64,000 nt of DNA, from contig NZ_JAHWFK010000034.1 of the NCBI RefSeq assembly GCF_019710575.1, positions 186,001-250,000 of the forward strand, read 5' to 3'. The notes below the pieces were generated by a model that searched no databases, was not told where the DNA came from, and was given only the letters and a program-made list of their open reading frames with translations. Position 1 is the first letter of the stretch, and each line of letters starts with the position of its first letter. Both the position numbers and the translations under genes were made by a program. Source of the stretch: Paractinoplanes polyasparticus. GTDB lineage: Bacteria > Actinomycetota > Actinomycetes > Mycobacteriales > Micromonosporaceae. This document shows positions 26,801 to 33,851 of the stretch, one piece after another.

Positions 26801-26961
26801 TCATCTGCACGGGCACGCTGGAGGAGAAGATCGACGCGATGATCGAGCGCAAGAAGGCGCTCGCCTCCTCGGTGGTGGGCACGGGCGAGGACTGGATCAC
26901 CGACCTGAACACCGACCAGCTGCGCGAACTGTTCGCGCTCGACCCGGCGGCGGTGCGCTGA
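23887..26961 (+). CDS. SNF2-family DEAD/DEAH-box helicase
   Basis: Large ATP-dependent DNA translocase of the bacterial SNF2 (HepA/RapA-like) class, 1024 residues. The N-terminal half is the bacterial SNF2-associated region; the motor follows with Walker A in DDMGLGKT (562-569), the Walker B box DEAQ (677-680), TGTPVENHL, and motif VI QATDRAFRIGQ (about 953-963). The frame opens at 23692; I prefer the GTG at 23887 (VLVVHGGWVPG) because an AGGGGG ribosome site lies 5 bp upstream, with an ATG at 23860 as alternative. It is followed one base later by a SWIM zinc-finger gene, a pairing that suggests the two proteins act together. Target and role are unknown. Confidence 0.88.
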   Translation: MLVVHGGWVPGAGRQGQLALWAEDPALPLTTGSRAQQRAHPFAVAAETLLTALTESSDDVGEALAPATTGTQTLQLPGTARGPLPSPDTGAEPATRGVRLGAWNVPVLLVPGDSALTALGALSDPDPAASWLAGSSLRYLSVLAGHACDLARRGRLLPQLVTEAGVATARWRPVLTGADAATHRDFATAMPAVVRATGGGVGPTLRDAVEALVDGAARTVMPERILLGHRAGPKAPLPDRWIAALTADDPALPGARPGEERDLRAALDEWLRAAHEANGPIRVSFRLREPAPETDMWGLEFALQSAEDPSLYLPAAEVWAGGRFPGLPPRPDETLLAGLGRAVRLFRLLHVALRDQEPAAMELDTAEAHEFLQQAAPLLQAAGFGVQLPAWAGRKAVGLKLTTRSKSRSSGSKAMADSGFGLDELVDFRLDLVIGEAAVTAEELAELARLKVPLVRVRGQWVELDDRQLRAALKAVGKRREGELTAGEVLQQVVDGGEEDLPLVEVDADGMLGDLLSGQAAERLTPVPTPPTFQGSLRPYQERGLSWLHFLSRLGLGGILADDMGLGKTAQTLSLLLAERADASSTSESAVPEFLQPPEVAPTLLICPMSLVSNWHKEAAKFAPSLRVYVHHGGTRQRGADFDAAVRSADLVVTTYGTAVRDLEALRSVHWGRVVCDEAQAIKNSGTRQAQAVRAVPARSRLALTGTPVENHLAELWSIMDFCNPGLLGPAKRFRRRFQEPIEVRQDEDAAAALKRATGPFVLRRLKTDKTIISDLPEKNEMKVWCTLTPEQATLYQAVVEDMMEAISGSEGIQRRGNVLAAMTKLKQVCNHPAHLLKDGSRLPARSGKLARLEELAEEIIEDGDKALVFTQYSEWGSLLQPYLAAHLDRPVLWLHGGLSKAKRDDLVERFQNDDEPMLFLLSLKAAGTGLNLTAANHVVHFDRWWNPAVENQATDRAFRIGQSRNVQVRKFICTGTLEEKIDAMIERKKALASSVVGTGEDWITDLNTDQLRELFALDPAAVR

Positions 26962-26962
26962 C

Positions 26963-27793
26963 ATGCCGATCGACCAGAATGGACGATTTTTCGAGGGTGG
27001 CCGGGCCATCGAGGTCGAGGGCGGCATCGCCGTCCGGGCCAAGCGCGGCAAGATCGGCGAGCAGTGGTGGTCGCGCCGCTTCGTCGACGTGCTCGAGCAG
27101 ATCTGCGACGGTGGCCGGCTCGCCCGCGGCCGGGCCTATGCGCGCAAGGGCCAGGTGATGGACTTCGCGCTGGCTCCCGGCCGGGTCACCGGCCGCGTGC
27201 AGGGTTCCCGGCCCCAGCCGTACGAAGTCACGATCGACATCACCGCGTTCGACGACACACAGTGGATGGAGCTGACGGAGGCGCTCGGTTCACAAGCGCT
27301 CTATCGCGCGGCGCTGCTCGCGGGCGAGATGCCGCACGAGATCGTCGACCTGTTCGCTGCGCACGAGGCGCCGCTCTTCCCCGAACGCCTCGACATCCGC
27401 TGCAGCTGTCCTGATTGGAGCGTCCCCTGCAAGCACGGCTCGGCGGTGCTCTACGTGCTGGCCGAGGCCTTCGACGACGACCCGTTCCTGGTGCTGGCCT
27501 GGCGCGGGCGCCCTCGCGAGGCACTGCTCGACGCTCTGCGCGGCACCCCCGAGCCTGCCCCGCCGGTGGATCCGCTGGCCGTCGAGGAGTCCTCTCTGGA
27601 GGATCACCTCACCGACTACTTCACTCCGGCGATCAGCCTGAGCCGCCTGCGGGAACGTCCGTCCCGCGTGACCGCTCCGCCCGAACTGCTGCTGCGGGCC
27701 CTCGATGCCCCACCGGTCCGCGTACGCCACATCCCCCTGACCGACCTGCTGCGCCCCGCCTATCGGGACTTGGGCGCCCCGCCCGACGCCTGA
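26963..27793 (+). CDS. SWIM zinc-finger family protein
   Basis: Protein of 276 residues with a complete SWIM zinc-binding motif: C147, C149, C156, H158 (CSCPDWSVPCKH). SWIM domains bind nucleic acid or protein partners and often accompany SNF2 helicases. The N-terminal half (AKRGKIGEQWWSRRFVDVLE) matches the family found next to such helicases in actinobacteria. The ATG is one base after the helicase stop (TGACATG), so the two are coupled. There are no membrane segments. Its exact role is not known. Confidence 0.85.
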   Translation: MPIDQNGRFFEGGRAIEVEGGIAVRAKRGKIGEQWWSRRFVDVLEQICDGGRLARGRAYARKGQVMDFALAPGRVTGRVQGSRPQPYEVTIDITAFDDTQWMELTEALGSQALYRAALLAGEMPHEIVDLFAAHEAPLFPERLDIRCSCPDWSVPCKHGSAVLYVLAEAFDDDPFLVLAWRGRPREALLDALRGTPEPAPPVDPLAVEESSLEDHLTDYFTPAISLSRLRERPSRVTAPPELLLRALDAPPVRVRHIPLTDLLRPAYRDLGAPPDA

Positions 27794-27796
27794 GGG

Positions 27797-28426
27797 TCAG
27801 CTCGCGCCGAGCTTGACGGCCTCGCCGGCGGCACAGGGGGTGACGGAGCCGGGCGTGAAGACCTCGACGGCGGACGGCCCGACGTTGCGCGCCCGCTCGC
27901 CGTCGACAATCAGGCCGGCCGTTTCGGGGATCGCCAGGACGGTCACGTCGTGGTCGCGCGACCAGGCCCGGGCGATGGACGCCTGGTCGGCGGTGTAGTG
28001 CGGGAAGACCACGCAACCGGAGAGCAGGTCGGCGCCGGTGGTGTCGGTCAGCCCGACGTCGTTGGGGTCGAGGATGCCGGCGATCGCGATGTCGGCGCCC
28101 AGCAGGATGGCGCCCGCGCTTCCGCCGTACACATGGCCGCCGCGTGCCAGGAAGGTGGTCAGGCCGGCCAGCCGATCGCGTACGGCGAAGAGCAGGTCGA
28201 AGGTGTTCCCACCGGGAATGACCAGCACGTCCGCGTCGGCGACGGCTTCGACGAAGGCGAATTCTCCGCGCGGGGCCAACGCCTGACGGAACCAGTTCCG
28301 GGTCGCAGGCCACTGTGGACGCGGCATGGCGTCGGGCCAGACGGCGAGGCGGGCGCCAGGCCGGAAAACTTCGTCCCACAGTTGGGACTCGTCGTGCTCG
28401 CTGCCGCCACCCCCGAGAAAGATCAC
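27797..28426 (-). CDS. Peptidase E-like serine peptidase (S51 family)
   Basis: A 209-residue cytosolic protein of the class I glutamine amidotransferase-like fold. The nucleophile elbow is GGSAGA with S103 as likely nucleophile; the motif is preceded by VIPGGNTFDLLFAVR and RGGHVYG. These match dipeptidase E and cyanophycinase relatives. The size suggests a dipeptidase-like enzyme acting on Asp- or other short peptides, but the substrate is uncertain. The C-terminal FTPGSVTPCAAGEAVKLGA is typical of actinobacterial members. It is convergent with the SWIM gene (stops 4 bp apart). Confidence 0.75.
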   Translation of the reverse strand: MIFLGGGGSEHDESQLWDEVFRPGARLAVWPDAMPRPQWPATRNWFRQALAPRGEFAFVEAVADADVLVIPGGNTFDLLFAVRDRLAGLTTFLARGGHVYGGSAGAILLGADIAIAGILDPNDVGLTDTTGADLLSGCVVFPHYTADQASIARAWSRDHDVTVLAIPETAGLIVDGERARNVGPSAVEVFTPGSVTPCAAGEAVKLGAS

Positions 28427-28440
28427 TGAGACAACGTAGT

Positions 28441-28480
28441 TCTCCGCCGCGGACCGGCCCCAACCGGTCCGCGGCGGAGA
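28441..28480 (-). terminator. Strong terminator hairpin of the GH64 glucanase gene
   Basis: A perfect 17-bp stem (28441-28457 with 28464-28480) with a 6-nt loop ccccaa, beginning 8 bp after the glucanase stop codon. Very GC-rich and without a T tract, as usual for actinobacterial terminators. Confidence 0.75.
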
Positions 28481-28487
28481 CGTCGTG

Positions 28488-30077
28488 TCAGCCCTTGCGC
28501 CACTTCTGGTTCGAGGCGCCGACGCAGTCCCACAGGTGCAGACGGGCGCCGTCGTTCGGGTTCACCTCTTTGATGTCGACACACCGGTTGGCCTGGGGGT
28601 TGACCAGGTCACCGGCGCCGCTCAGCACGAACTGCTGGGCCGCGGTGCCGTTGCAGGTGTAGAGCTGGATCGCCGAGCCGTTGGCGGTGCCCGCCGCCTG
28701 CACGTCCATGCACTTGCCGCCGGCCTGCAGCGTGCCGCCGGTGAAGGTCCACTTCTGGGCGCCGCTGTTGTTGCAGGTCCACATCTGCAGCGGGGCGCTG
28801 TCGACGAAGTTGCCGCTCGGCACGTCGATGCACTTGTTGTTGAGCGAGCTGATCACCGGTACGCCGGTCGGCTGCGGGTTCGAGCCGCCACCGCCGGTGA
28901 AGGCGGTCAGGTGGATGCCGGCCGACCGCGGGTCCCCGTCGTGCACCAGCGACTCGAAGGCGCCGACGTCGTCGAAGGCGAACGCGTAGGCCTTGCCGTC
29001 CTGCATGTTCGCGTGGATCGCCTTGCCGTACACGTTGGTCGGGTTGCTCTTGTAGAAGTCGGCCGCGTTCAGGCTGGGCTGGGTGTCGATCGTGCCGAGC
29101 GTCCCGCGGTTGAGCGCGGCGCACAGCGTACGGGAAATCGGCCCCACAACCTGGTCGTTCGGCGCCGGCAGGTCGCCGTCGCAGCCCCACACCGACGCCG
29201 ACGACGGCCGGTTGAACTGCGCCACCTGCGCGCCCGCCGAGTTGGTGAAGCGCATGACGTTGCCCGAGGTGCGGCCGAAGTAGCGCGTGTTGGGCTGGTC
29301 GCCGAACGGCACGACGGTCAGCGTCTTGGTCGTGTACGCGTTCCAGGCCGACGCGATGTACGGGTCCAGGTAGGTGGTGTTGAAGAGCCCGGCGCCCGCG
29401 GCCTTGCCCGGTGCGAGCACCCGCAGCACGGTTCCGTCGGAACGCGTACGGACCGTGTCGGCCCACCCCGGTGTTCCGCGCAGCGTGTTGATGATGTTGT
29501 CCCGGCCGTTCGCGACCAGGTCACCCGTGCGCTTCGACGCGCCCGAGGCTCCGGTCACCGACACCGCGTGCGGCACGGCGAACATGTCGACCTGTGAGCT
29601 GTTGAGCCACAGCCCGGCGTCGTTGTACGTGAACTCGCTCCAGTCGAACAGGATGTTCGCGTTCGCGTCCCCGCCCGCCCACGGCGCCGGCTGCACCAGG
29701 CCGTCCGGGGTGAGGAAGAACTTGAGCTTCTCGCCGAGAGAGAAGTAGACCCGGCCCGAGAAGCCCCGCGGGAACCCGATCGTGGTGTTTCCGCCGTTGC
29801 CGGCGGCGGGGATGGAGACGTCGGGCGCGGGCGCCGGGGGCAGCGCCCCGCCGGTCCACGGCGAGAAGGTGCCGGCCTGGTTGACGTACCCGAGACGGCC
29901 GGACGACAGCTGGATGCCGATGACGTACAGGTAGACCGCGTCGCCGCGGCCGGTGTTGTTGGAGACGGTGACGGGCAGCACGTTCGGGCCGATGGCTTGA
30001 GCCGCTGGTGGGGATATCGCGGCCACGACCGGGACGGTCATGACCAGCGCGGCCAAGGCTCGCAAAAGGGTACGCAC
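28488..30077 (-). CDS. Secreted GH64 beta-1,3-glucanase with C-terminal ricin-type lectin domain
   Basis: Extracellular glucan hydrolase. From the GTG at 30077 (529 residues) a signal peptide runs RTLLRALAALVMTVPVVAA and ends near AQA (about residue 28). The GH64 domain (LPVTVSNNTGRGDAVYLYV through VHDGDPRSAGIHL) resembles laminaripentaose-producing beta-1,3-glucanases with a thaumatin-like barrel. The last 120 residues form a ricin B-type beta-trefoil with QKW, QQF and QKW motifs, likely for glucan or cell-wall binding. The Shine-Dalgarno GGAAGG lies about 7 bp upstream; longer upstream in-frame starts cross the promoter and are rejected. A LacI-type operator lies in front. Probable role: attack on fungal or algal cell-wall glucan. 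Confidence 0.9.
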   Translation of the reverse strand: MRTLLRALAALVMTVPVVAAISPPAAQAIGPNVLPVTVSNNTGRGDAVYLYVIGIQLSSGRLGYVNQAGTFSPWTGGALPPAPAPDVSIPAAGNGGNTTIGFPRGFSGRVYFSLGEKLKFFLTPDGLVQPAPWAGGDANANILFDWSEFTYNDAGLWLNSSQVDMFAVPHAVSVTGASGASKRTGDLVANGRDNIINTLRGTPGWADTVRTRSDGTVLRVLAPGKAAGAGLFNTTYLDPYIASAWNAYTTKTLTVVPFGDQPNTRYFGRTSGNVMRFTNSAGAQVAQFNRPSSASVWGCDGDLPAPNDQVVGPISRTLCAALNRGTLGTIDTQPSLNAADFYKSNPTNVYGKAIHANMQDGKAYAFAFDDVGAFESLVHDGDPRSAGIHLTAFTGGGGSNPQPTGVPVISSLNNKCIDVPSGNFVDSAPLQMWTCNNSGAQKWTFTGGTLQAGGKCMDVQAAGTANGSAIQLYTCNGTAAQQFVLSGAGDLVNPQANRCVDIKEVNPNDGARLHLWDCVGASNQKWRKG

Positions 30078-30107
30078 GGGGACACCTTCCGCAGAGGCGG
30101 GATGGGG

Positions 30108-30119
30108 GAGAGCGCTCTC
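30108..30119 (-). promoter_or_regulatory. LacI-family (CebR-like) operator before the glucanase gene
   Basis: A perfect 12-bp palindrome GAGAGCGCTCTC, centred 36 bp upstream of the glucanase start. The core GAGCGCTC is that of actinobacterial LacI-family sugar repressors such as CebR (consensus TGGGAGCGCTCCCA). A near-consensus -35 TTGACA is on the same strand at 30149-30154, so the operator lies at or just after the expected transcription start. The repressor is not in the window. Confidence 0.65.
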
Positions 30120-30220
30120 AGAAAAGGTTCCTTTTTGTTTCGGAACTGTGTCAATAGATGCAAGCCGATGTCGTGGCGTCCCGGGCAAACGTCGGCACCT
30201 TCGGGCATAGGGTTCTGCTC

Positions 30221-31177
30221 ATGAGTGAGATGAGCTACCGCCGGCTGGGCGCCTCGGGCCTGGTCGTCTCCGTCGTGGGCATCGGCTGCAACAACTTCGG
30301 CCGCAAGCTCGACGCCGACGGCACCCGCGAGGTCGTCGACGCCGCCCTCGACGCCGGGATCACGCTGTTCGACACGGCCGACGTCTACGGCACCCCGCAC
30401 GGCGCCTCCGAGGAATGCCTGGGCGCCGCGCTCAAGGGCCGCCGGGACGAGGTCGTGGTCGCGACCAAGTTCGGGCTCGACATGGAGGGCCAGAACGGCA
30501 ACGACTTCGGCGCCCGCGGCTCGCGGCGCTACATCGTGCGCGCGGTCGAGGCCTCGCTGCGCCGGCTCGAGACCGACTACATCGACCTCTACCAGCTGCA
30601 CACCCCCGACCCGAAGACCCCGATCGACGAGACGCTGTCCGCCCTCGACGACCTGGTGCGTTCGGGCAAGGTGCGCTACCTGGGCAACTCGAACTTCGCG
30701 GGCTGGCAGATCGCCGACGCCGACTGGACGGCCCGGGCCGGCAACCTGACCCCGTTCATCAGCGCCCAGAACCAGTACAGCCTGCTCCACCGCGAGGTCG
30801 AGACCGAGGTCGTGCCGGCCTGCGAGCAGTTCGGGCTGGGCCTGCTGCCGTTCTTCCCGCTCGACTCGGGTCTGCTCAGCGGCAAGTACAGCCGCGACCA
30901 GAAGCCGGCCGCGGGCACCCGGCTGTCGCTCCCCCGCTACCAGCGCTGGATCGACGGCGCCGACTGGGACACCATCGAGGCGCTCAAGAACTTCGGCGCC
31001 GACCGCGGCCACAGCCTGCTCGAGGTGGCCATCGCCGGCCTCGCCGCACGACCCGCCGTGACCAGCGTGATCGCCGGCGCCACGACCGCCGAGCAGGTGC
31101 ACGCCAACGCCGCCGCGGCTGCCTGGCAGCTGACCGCCGAGGACGTCGCCGCCCTCGACGAGGTGCTGTCCAGCTAG
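30221..31177 (+). CDS. Aldo/keto reductase
   Basis: NADPH-dependent aldo/keto reductase of 318 residues. The catalytic block is FDTADVYG with D51 and Y56; the lysine is in VVATKFG and the histidine in YQLHTPD; SVIAGATTAEQVHANA near the C-terminus is the cofactor-binding end. The ATG at 30221 is chosen because homology begins with YRRLGASGLVVS; the open frame reaches back to 30158 through the glucanase promoter. It is a single gene, divergent from the glucanase and ending in a shared CTAG with the SDR gene on the opposite strand. The substrate is unknown. Confidence 0.9.
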   Translation: MSEMSYRRLGASGLVVSVVGIGCNNFGRKLDADGTREVVDAALDAGITLFDTADVYGTPHGASEECLGAALKGRRDEVVVATKFGLDMEGQNGNDFGARGSRRYIVRAVEASLRRLETDYIDLYQLHTPDPKTPIDETLSALDDLVRSGKVRYLGNSNFAGWQIADADWTARAGNLTPFISAQNQYSLLHREVETEVVPACEQFGLGLLPFFPLDSGLLSGKYSRDQKPAAGTRLSLPRYQRWIDGADWDTIEALKNFGADRGHSLLEVAIAGLAARPAVTSVIAGATTAEQVHANAAAAAWQLTAEDVAALDEVLSS

Positions 31178-31947
31178 AGGCCGAACCCGCCCGACACCTC
31201 GACGTTCTGCGCGGTGATCCACCGGCTCTCGTCCGAGAGCAGGCCGGCGATCGCCGCGCCGACGTCGTCGGGCTCACCGAGACGGCCCAGCGCGGTCTGC
31301 TCGATCAGCATCGGGATCACCTCGGGGTAGGCCTCGAAACCGACCACGCCCGACGCGTCGGCCAGCCGGGTGCGCGTGGGGCCGGGCGAGACCGCGTTGA
31401 CCCGGATGCGCCGGGGCGCCAGCTCGGCGGCCAGCATCCTGGTCAGCGTGTTGAGCCCGCCCTTCATCGTGGCGTAGGCCGAGTAACCGACGTCGACCCG
31501 GCCGGTGGGCAGCGCCGACCCGCTGCTGACGTTGACGATCGCGCCGCCGTCGGCGAGCAGCGGCAACATCGTCTGGGTCAGGAAATACGGACCCTTGAGC
31601 AGCACCCGCATGAACCGGTCGAACAGCTCCTCGGTGGTGTCGGCGAACGGCGCGCCGCCACCGAAGCCGGCGTTGTTGACCAGGTAGTCGAAGGTGTCCC
31701 GCTGCCAGGTGTCCCGCAACGCGACGACGACCTGGTCACGGAACGCGGGGAAACCCTCGGTACGGCCGATGTCGAGAGGCAGCGCGACGGCTGTGCCACC
31801 CTCCTTCTCGACCAGAGCCACTGTCTGCTGGGCGCCGGCCGGATTCCCGTTGTAGGTCACGATGACCCCGGTCCCCCGCCGCGCCAGCTCGACCGCCGTC
31901 GCCTGCCCGATACCGGAACTGCCCCCGAGCACGATCGCGACTCGCAT
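31174..31947 (-). CDS. SDR-family oxidoreductase
   Basis: Short-chain dehydrogenase of 257 residues with a Rossmann fold. The cofactor motif is GGSSGIG (residues 8-14), the NNAGFGGG stretch follows, and the catalytic Ser is in VSSGSALP with Tyr/Lys in YATMK. The usual length of the classical SDR class. It is divergent from the AraC-type regulator at 32059, which may control it. It converges on the aldo/keto reductase gene, sharing four bases at the stops. Confidence 0.9.
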   Translation of the reverse strand: MRVAIVLGGSSGIGQATAVELARRGTGVIVTYNGNPAGAQQTVALVEKEGGTAVALPLDIGRTEGFPAFRDQVVVALRDTWQRDTFDYLVNNAGFGGGAPFADTTEELFDRFMRVLLKGPYFLTQTMLPLLADGGAIVNVSSGSALPTGRVDVGYSAYATMKGGLNTLTRMLAAELAPRRIRVNAVSPGPTRTRLADASGVVGFEAYPEVIPMLIEQTALGRLGEPDDVGAAIAGLLSDESRWITAQNVEVSGGFGL

Positions 31948-32058
31948 GATTCAACCCCTTGTTTCGTACGTGGAAACTTGCTCCTCTCCATGGCACCAGC
32001 TCACCAGGCCGGTCAGTAGAACGAGCCTCGCCGATCCTTGCCTATTACTCTCCAAGGG

Positions 32059-32949
32059 GTGTCGCTCGACGAATTGCGTACGCTCCTGGACCGCCACGCC
32101 CGCTCCGGCGTCGCCACGGCCATCGACGGAGTCCTGATCGGCCGGGCCACCCGCGCCCACGAGTCGTCGTTCTCGATGTCGGGCACCGTGCTGGCCCTCA
32201 TCGCCCAGGGCGCGAAGACGCTCGTGCTCGGCGACCGCGTCTACGAGTACCGCGCCGGCCAGTACCTGGTCGCCTCGGTCGATCTGCCGGTCAGCGGCCA
32301 CTACACCGAGGCGCCGGCGCTCGGCTTCGGTCTCGTGCTGGAGCCGGCCGAGATCGCCGACCTGCTGGTGGGGGCGCCGCACGGTTCGCTGCCGCCGGCC
32401 ACCGGCCCGACGTCGGCGATCGCGGTCAGTGACGCCCCCGGCGAGCTGGTCGACGCGGCCGTGCGCATGCTGCGGTTGCTCGAGACCCCGCGCGACATCC
32501 CGGTCGTCGCGCCGCTGATCCGCCGCGAGATCCTGTGGCGCCTGGTCACCGGGGAGCAGGGAGCCGCCGTACGCCAGTTGGGTCTGGCCGGCAGCAGCGT
32601 CACCCAGGTCGCCCAGGCCGTGCGCTGGATCCGCGACCACTACCGGGAGTCGTTCCGCATCGACGACCTGGCGCGACGATCCGGACTGAGCGTCTCGGCG
32701 TTCCACCGCCACTTCCAGGCGGTCACCGCGATGAGCCCGATCCAGTTCCAGAAGCGCATCCGCCTGCAGGAAGCGCGGCTGATGCTGGCCGCCCAGCCCA
32801 ACGATGTCACCGGCGTCAGCCACCGGGTCGGCTACGACAGCCCGTCGCAATTCAGCCGCGAATACCGCCGGCAGTTCGGCGAGCCCCCGAGCCGCGACGC
32901 CGCCCGCCTGCGGGACGGTTCCCCGGCGTCGGCGATGTCAGTGCTTTAG
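32059..32949 (+). CDS. AraC-family transcriptional regulator
   Basis: Regulator of about 296 residues with an N-terminal AraC-type cupin domain (LIAQGAKTLVLGDRVYEYRAGQYLVASVDLPVSG) and two C-terminal helix-turn-helix motifs: IDDLARRSGLSVSAFHRHFQ and VTGVSHRVGYDSPSQFSREY. I use the GTG at 32059 (VSLDELRTLLD), where family homology starts; a TTG at 32038 is also in frame. Divergent from the SDR gene, which is its most likely target. Relatives respond to small molecules bound by the cupin domain. Its 3' end overlaps the convergent methyltransferase gene by 12 bp. Confidence 0.87.
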   Translation: MSLDELRTLLDRHARSGVATAIDGVLIGRATRAHESSFSMSGTVLALIAQGAKTLVLGDRVYEYRAGQYLVASVDLPVSGHYTEAPALGFGLVLEPAEIADLLVGAPHGSLPPATGPTSAIAVSDAPGELVDAAVRMLRLLETPRDIPVVAPLIRREILWRLVTGEQGAAVRQLGLAGSSVTQVAQAVRWIRDHYRESFRIDDLARRSGLSVSAFHRHFQAVTAMSPIQFQKRIRLQEARLMLAAQPNDVTGVSHRVGYDSPSQFSREYRRQFGEPPSRDAARLRDGSPASAMSVL

Positions 32950-33753
32950 TCCCGCTGCCAGCAGGGCCGTCGCGGGCAGGGCGAGCAGGCCGTCGTCGCC
33001 GCGGAACGGGGCGGTGACCTGGTCGAAGGCCGCGCGCACCTCGTCCACCACGGACGGCGGCTGGTGTTCGAGGATCAAGCCGGCGGTCGAGAGGCCGGCC
33101 GCGGGACCGGCCCACCAGTCGTCCGGATCGACGTGAAGGATCCACGACAGGGTGATGCACGACACGCCGGTCAGGCCGGCTCCCTCGAGCAGGGCGGCAA
33201 CTCCTTCCTCCGTACGCGGGAAGTCGTTGCCCGGGTCGAGGCGGGGCATACCCGCCGGACGTTCCGCGCCGGCGGCATCGAACACGTCACCCCACAGGTG
33301 CTGGGCCGTCGGCGGCGGGGACGGCCACGCGGTCACCGCGATCCGGCCGCCGGGGCGGGTCACCCGCGCCAGCTCAGCCACGGCCGAGGCGGGATTGCCG
33401 ACATGGTTGATCACGAAGTTGGCCACCGACGCGTCGAAGGCGCGGGCCGGGAAGGGCAGCACCGGCAGGGTGGCCAGCACGGTGGCGCCCGCGGGCAGGC
33501 GGGTCGCGGCGATGTCGAGCATGGACGGTTCGGCGTCCACCGCCAGCACCGAGGCCCCCTGCGAGGACGCGAGGGCGGCGACCGTGCCGGTGCCGGTGCC
33601 CGCGTCGAGCAGACGGTGCCCCTTCTCGACCCCGGCCGCCTCCAACAGGGCGGCCGCCGGGTGGGCGCAGAGACGGGCGAAGCTGCGGTCGTAGGCGGCA
33701 GCACGGCCGGCCCAGCGAGCGCGCTCGTGCCGGTCGAACTCGGGACTCTTCAT
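32938..33753 (-). CDS. Class I SAM-dependent methyltransferase
   Basis: Putative methyltransferase of 271 residues with a Rossmann fold. SAM motif I is LLDAGTGTGTVAAL; an acidic residue (AVDAEPSM) follows as the ribose-binding site, then FPARAFDASVANFVINHV and RPGGRIAVTAWP. The ATG at 33753 (MKSPEFDRHERARWAG) fits best; the frame is open to 33783. Nothing around it tells the substrate. It converges on the AraC regulator with a 12-bp overlap. Confidence 0.82.
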   Translation of the reverse strand: MKSPEFDRHERARWAGRAAAYDRSFARLCAHPAAALLEAAGVEKGHRLLDAGTGTGTVAALASSQGASVLAVDAEPSMLDIAATRLPAGATVLATLPVLPFPARAFDASVANFVINHVGNPASAVAELARVTRPGGRIAVTAWPSPPPTAQHLWGDVFDAAGAERPAGMPRLDPGNDFPRTEEGVAALLEGAGLTGVSCITLSWILHVDPDDWWAGPAAGLSTAGLILEHQPPSVVDEVRAAFDQVTAPFRGDDGLLALPATALLAAGLKH

Positions 33754-33805
33754 GATCCGTCGGATCCTAGTAAGGACCAGCAACCCCGTGGGCCCTTGGG
33801 AAACG

Positions 33806-33844
33806 CGTCAGGACCGCCCCGATCCGGCCGGGACGGTCCTGACG
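33806..33844 (-). terminator. Terminator hairpin of the LPXTG protein gene
   Basis: cgtcaggaccg (33806-33816) pairs perfectly with cggtcctgacg (33834-33844) around a 17-nt loop that can pair further. It starts 8 bp after the stop codon of the LPXTG protein gene on the minus strand. Confidence 0.65.
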
Positions 33845-33851
33845 TCGGGAA

